From the NCBI RefSeq assembly GCF_000685095.1, contig NZ_BAYE01000036.1, positions 1 through 42,790 of the forward strand: a stretch of 42,790 bases of DNA, given 5' to 3'. Shown here piece after piece: positions 39,694-42,790 of the stretch. Each line of letters opens with the position of its first letter. Within the stretch, counting starts at the first letter, position 1. Under the pieces are notes generated by a model that was not told the origin of the DNA, searched no databases, and worked only from the letters and a program-made list of their open reading frames with translations. A program made the translations under genes and the position numbers. This DNA is from Paraburkholderia caledonica NBRC 102488 (GTDB lineage: Bacteria > Pseudomonadota > Gammaproteobacteria > Burkholderiales > Burkholderiaceae).

Positions 39694-41313
39694 ATGCGAC
39701 CAAAAACGATAGGTAACCAGCTGAAGGGCATTGCCCTTGCGATCGGAACCACCATCGTTCTATTTCACTTGAGCGGCTGCGGCGGTAGCGGCAGCTCGCT
39801 ACAAGCGACAACGCCGCCACCTGCTGGATCGGGCGGACCCACCGTTGCCGAATTAACCACCAAGTGCGAGTCTCTGAGAGGACAAGTGATTGCCGGCGTG
39901 ACGGTGACTGCAACCAGTCGGGTGGCGCCGATCTCAGGCGTTAGCACTGCAGGCATTTGCAAGGTCTCTGGTACGCGGGCGCCGTTCCTCGACATTGAGG
40001 TTGATGTGCCCGACAACTGGTCGGGAAGGTACTTCCAGAACGGCGGTGGCGGTTTCGACGGAACGATCTACACCGCGTACACGTTTGACACATCCAATAC
40101 CATCACCGCGATTAATCCAGCCATCACAAAGTACGGTGCCGTCTACGCTGCTTCGAATGGTGGGAATCGGGCTGCAGTGCCGGCCGAGGCTGCACCGGCC
40201 GTTTGGCTGACTGGAACAACACAAGCTCAGGCATCGATCACCGACTACGCATACCTGTCTATCGGGACGACAACAACGTTTGCGAAAGCCGTTATTAACG
40301 CGTTCTACGGAAAAGCGCCAACGAAGTCGTACTTTAACGGGTGCTCAAACGGTGGCCGTGAAGGCTATATTGCGGCTCAACGGTGGCCGGATCAATTTGA
40401 CGGTATCGTGGCGGGATGCGAAACCGAAGACATGGCCGGACAAACAGCGAAATGGCTTCAGATCGGTGGAACGGCTGGTACTACTGCGGCGCTGACCAAC
40501 GCCCAATACACAGCTTCCTATCAAGCTGCGGTAGCGGCATGCGACTCTTCAGACGGGCTTGCCGACGGCTATCTGACGAATGCAGCAGCTTGCCACTTCA
40601 GTCCGGCGCTACTGCAATGTGGGTTGTCTACTGCCAACCCGAATCCCGCCCTCTGCCTGTCTGCGGCACAGGTGACCACGTTGCAGAAGTATTTGTCGCC
40701 AATGGCGCTCTCCGACGGCACCGTCATCTATAGCGGATTCAACTGGTCAGACTACTCAGCGTTTGGAGGGGCCTTCGGGTCGCTTGGCGGTGTCTATGCG
40801 TTCCTGGCGACAGGCGACCAGTCCTGGCTCACGCCCGCGAGGCAGGCAGCCTTTAACCCCGACACCGATTACGGCATTATCGGCCTGGGCCTGAAGCAAA
40901 TCGGCATCGACAACGACGTGCAATCGATCGCACAGTTCGTTGCTTCGGGGAAGAAGCTGATCTCGTGGCACGACATTGGCGATAACCTGCTGTCGCCAAA
41001 CGAGCATGTGAGAAATGACGCGAGGATGACTGCAATCGCTCGAACGATGGGATTGTCCGATCCGACGACTAATACCAGGCTTTTCCTGGTACCTTCGAAC
41101 ACGCATGGCGCTGGGCAAGACGTCACGCAGATCGATTGGCCGGGCGCAATTATCAAGTGGGTAGAACAAGGGGACGCGCCCACGCAACTGACTTACACTT
41201 TCCGAACGAGCGCAACTGCTTCACGCAGTCTGCCTGTCTGCCTTTATCCCAGGGCACCGCATTACAATGGCAGCGGCGACATAACTTCCGCGACTAACTA
41301 CACTTGCACATGA
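39694..41313 (+). CDS. Tannase/feruloyl esterase family lipoprotein
   Basis: A 539-residue exported esterase. The start ATG 39694 has GGAG about 8 bases upstream; the signal peptide ends in lipobox HLSGC (Cys29), followed by a Gly/Ser-rich linker, so it is anchored to a membrane. The tannase fold is clear: IEVDVPDNWSGRYFQNGGGG, YGAVYAASNGGN, nucleophile S218 in FNGCSNGGREGYIAAQRWP, D430 in WHDIGDNLLSP and H471 in NTHGAGQ. Cys residues in the lid (ACDSSDGLADGYL, CHFSPALLQC) fit the calcium-binding and disulfide pattern of the family. It would hydrolyse plant-type aromatic esters (gallates, ferulates or a phthalate-type ester). Single-gene unit with its own terminator. Confidence 0.88.
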   Translation: MRPKTIGNQLKGIALAIGTTIVLFHLSGCGGSGSSLQATTPPPAGSGGPTVAELTTKCESLRGQVIAGVTVTATSRVAPISGVSTAGICKVSGTRAPFLDIEVDVPDNWSGRYFQNGGGGFDGTIYTAYTFDTSNTITAINPAITKYGAVYAASNGGNRAAVPAEAAPAVWLTGTTQAQASITDYAYLSIGTTTTFAKAVINAFYGKAPTKSYFNGCSNGGREGYIAAQRWPDQFDGIVAGCETEDMAGQTAKWLQIGGTAGTTAALTNAQYTASYQAAVAACDSSDGLADGYLTNAAACHFSPALLQCGLSTANPNPALCLSAAQVTTLQKYLSPMALSDGTVIYSGFNWSDYSAFGGAFGSLGGVYAFLATGDQSWLTPARQAAFNPDTDYGIIGLGLKQIGIDNDVQSIAQFVASGKKLISWHDIGDNLLSPNEHVRNDARMTAIARTMGLSDPTTNTRLFLVPSNTHGAGQDVTQIDWPGAIIKWVEQGDAPTQLTYTFRTSATASRSLPVCLYPRAPHYNGSGDITSATNYTCT

Positions 41314-41362
41314 GCTTAACGCTTCAATAAGGACAACTAGCAAGAACAGTTGTGCAAACATG

Positions 41363-41390
41363 GAAGGCCCGCGATCAGGGGCCTTCTTCT
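41363..41390. terminator. Bidirectional terminator between esterase and HxlR gene
   Basis: A perfect 8-bp stem (GAAGGCCC at 41363-41370, GGGCCTTC at 41379-41386) with an 8-base loop is followed by a T-rich stretch. It lies 50 bp after the esterase stop and ends just before the convergent HxlR stop. Confidence 0.75.
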
Positions 41391-41394
41391 CGTC

Positions 41395-41772
41395 TTAGCC
41401 GTTACCTCCGGCACGTTTGCGCCTCATCTCGGCCCACTCGATTAACGCTTGCATCGACGGCCCGAGCGCATATCCCATATCGCAAAGTTCGTACTCTACC
41501 TTCGGCGGCACTTGCGGATACACCGTTCGCCGCACGATGCCGTCTCTCTCGAGCTGCTTGAGCTGCTGAATCAGCATTTTCTGGTTGATGCCGTCAATCA
41601 GCTTCTCCAGATCGGAGAATCGCAGCGGGCCTCTTGCGGCAAACAGTTGACAAATGATGACGATCTTCCACTTGCCCTCCAGAACCCGGAGGGCCTCTGT
41701 CGTCGCCTCGGCCCATTCAATCCGCTTTTTGGGATCTTCGCAGTTCCATTCACGCTCTTGAGACACAAACAC
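41395..41772 (-). CDS. HxlR-family winged-helix regulator
   Basis: A 125-residue DUF24/HxlR regulator. The winged helix is plain: ALRVLEGKWKIVIICQLFAA, RGPLRFSDLEKLIDGINQKM (recognition helix LIQQLKQLERDGIVRR), wing TVYPQVPPKVEYELCDMGY and C-terminal helix (LIEWAEMRRKR). A Cys at position 11 (EWNCEDP) lies where redox-sensing members (YodB, HypR, QorR) have their sensor cysteine. It is divergent from the reductase gene with 91 bp between starts and probably represses it. Confidence 0.9.
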   Translation of the reverse strand: MFVSQEREWNCEDPKKRIEWAEATTEALRVLEGKWKIVIICQLFAARGPLRFSDLEKLIDGINQKMLIQQLKQLERDGIVRRTVYPQVPPKVEYELCDMGYALGPSMQALIEWAEMRRKRAGGNG

Positions 41773-41863
41773 CTCGGTATGCTACTTACTTTTTAGTCGG
41801 TACTTACCATTACAACACAAGCCAGCTAAAGTGGGTGCCGCGTGCAATATTGAGGACACAGCT
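41773..41863. promoter_or_regulatory. Divergent promoter region of HxlR/reductase pair
   Basis: The 91-bp gap holds two TACTTAC direct repeats (41783-41789 and 41801-41807) in an AT-rich block, 18 bp apart, with partial dyad symmetry (GGTATGCTACTTAC...GGTACTTACC). Such sites are typical of HxlR operators. The reductase has GAGGA 10 bases before its ATG. Confidence 0.5.
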
Positions 41864-42625
41864 ATGAAAATCGGGATCGTCGGAACAGGAAACATTGGCG
41901 CGTCTCTCGCCCGCAAGTTAAGCGCGGCAGGCCATGAAGTGCGCGTCGCGAACTCTCGTGGCGTGGATGGCGTTCTGGAGTTCGCCGACGAGATCGGCGC
42001 GCAAGCCGTGGATGTTCGCGGCGCCGTCGATGGCGCAGAAGTCATCATCCTTTCGATTCCGCTGCCCGCCATACAGGCGCTTCCTGCGGACCTGTTCGAT
42101 TCGGTAGCGGCTGACGCGATCGTCGTCGACACCGGCAACTACTACCCGGACATGCGCGACCCGCACATTCCAGAAATCGACGAAGGAATGCCCGAAAGCG
42201 TCTGGGTATCCAGACAGACCGGGCACCCTGTCATCAAGGCATTCAACAACGTGCTGGCCTACACGCTCGCAGAGCTGGGCCAGCCGGAGGGGACGCCTGG
42301 CCGCCTCGCCGTCGCGGTGGCGGGGGATGACCTGCGCTCCAAGGAAATCGTGATGAAGCTTGTGAATCAGATGGGCTTCGATCCGGTCGATGCGGGCTCG
42401 CTCGCAGAATCCTGGCGCCAGCAGCCATCAACCCCCGCGTATTGCTGCGACTACGATGCGGATGCCACACGCAAGGCGCTGGCTGCGGCCGCTCCTGGGA
42501 TTGCGCCCACGATACGCGACCGGCTGCCGGAGGTTTTCGCCAGCCTAGGCCCCAGTCCCAGCCACGCCGATGTTGTCGCTATGAACCGTGCAACCAACAT
42601 CGTTGTAGGCAAACACGCGTCCTGA
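41864..42625 (+). CDS. NADPH-dependent F420-reductase-like oxidoreductase
   Basis: A 253-residue soluble Rossmann-fold protein (MKIGIVGTGNIGASLARKLS, with dinucleotide motif GTGNIG and NSRG that suggests NADP preference). The family pattern continues: EVIILSIPLPAI, IVVDTGNYYPDMRD, HPVIKAFNNVLAYTLAELGQ, LAVAVAGDDLRSKEIVMKLV and FDPVDAGSLAESWRQQPSTP. In bacteria without F420 these proteins probably reduce other electrophiles such as quinones or aldehydes. It starts at 41864; the longer frame from 41831 lacks a signal. Divergent HxlR regulator upstream, no downstream partner in view. Confidence 0.88.
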   Translation: MKIGIVGTGNIGASLARKLSAAGHEVRVANSRGVDGVLEFADEIGAQAVDVRGAVDGAEVIILSIPLPAIQALPADLFDSVAADAIVVDTGNYYPDMRDPHIPEIDEGMPESVWVSRQTGHPVIKAFNNVLAYTLAELGQPEGTPGRLAVAVAGDDLRSKEIVMKLVNQMGFDPVDAGSLAESWRQQPSTPAYCCDYDADATRKALAAAAPGIAPTIRDRLPEVFASLGPSPSHADVVAMNRATNIVVGKHAS

Positions 42626-42790
42626 GCGGGCTACTTGTCATAGAGCACATTACTGGCGAAGGGTTGCGGAAACACGGCGAGCAAAAAGATCGTCGGCGTG
42701 CATGTCGCGGATCGCTATGGTTGCAGCCCGTGGACGCTTATGTGTTCGCTGCTGAACGTCCACGCATCCCTGAAATCGAGCATGGCGCGA
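42626..42790. other. Window end, no gene recognised
   Basis: About 165 bp after the reductase stop with no supported ORF, terminator or repeat. Confidence 0.4.

Overview
The window looks like an accessory region of a Burkholderiaceae genome (Paraburkholderia/Caballeronia type), probably on a chromid or megaplasmid. Evidence: moderately high GC, a DUF4148 exported protein, an H-NS protein of the WSGxxRPPxW type with a histone H1-like tail, a second rpoD-type sigma factor, many small lipoproteins, and a dense mix of insertion sequences and gene remnants. No essential housekeeping cluster, rRNA, tRNA or CRISPR array was seen.

Layout. 0-3 kb: the distal part of an IS3-family element, then an epoxide-hydrolase-type gene whose central ~450 bp lies inverted inside it, then the tail of an outer-membrane barrel gene. 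3-6.3 kb: a two-headed H-NS protein, a Sel1-repeat protein, a LemA lipoprotein and a decayed GGDEF domain. 6.6-13.4 kb: a signalling cluster of three hybrid histidine kinases (GAF- or PAS-HisKA-HATPase-REC) and one stand-alone receiver, with eroded dehydrogenase and DUF1254 fragments between them. 13.46-16.03 kb: an IS21-family element with terminal repeats and a 7-bp target duplication; its istA carries a frameshift. 16-20.5 kb: small, mostly unrecognised minus-strand genes (DUF2442, an HTH protein, membrane and lipoproteins). 21-23.6 kb: a membrane sensor kinase that lost its ATPase core, a DUF4148 gene and a Tn3 transposase tail. 23.7-27.73 kb: a nested mobile block in which an IS110-family element abuts the 3' end of a group II intron whose maturase ORF has three frameshifts; a run of hairpins lies beside the IS110 gene. 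27.95-29.95 kb: an intact RpoD-like sigma factor. 30.6-36.6 kb: a plasmid-like module with a RelB/RelE pair, a Phd/VapC pair, an orphan ribbon-helix-helix antitoxin whose toxin is truncated, a consensus LexA box in front of a phage-like small gene, and a run of small unknown genes that share near-identical intercistronic leaders. 37-42.8 kb: lipoproteins, a broken alpha/beta hydrolase, a tannase/feruloyl-esterase-like lipoprotein, and a divergent HxlR regulator / NADPH-F420-reductase-like pair.

How it fits together. Intact, probably working units are the kinase cluster, H-NS, the sigma factor, two toxin-antitoxin operons, the tannase-like esterase and the HxlR/reductase pair. Much of the rest is genomic debris from mobile elements. 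Single-base frameshifts affect all four mobile-element genes examined closely (IS3 OrfA, istA, IS110 transposase, intron maturase), while long neighbours such as rpoD and the three hybrid kinases are open. That pattern suggests real decay, although sequencing indels cannot be excluded from one sequence alone.

The most unusual signals are the in-gene inversion at 1.78-2.24 kb, the dense hairpin stretch beside the IS110 gene (23.74-24.07 kb), the repeated leader before small genes (33.85, 34.55 and a diverged copy at 35.14 kb), the LexA box at 32.82 kb and the duplicated DNA-binding domain of the H-NS protein.
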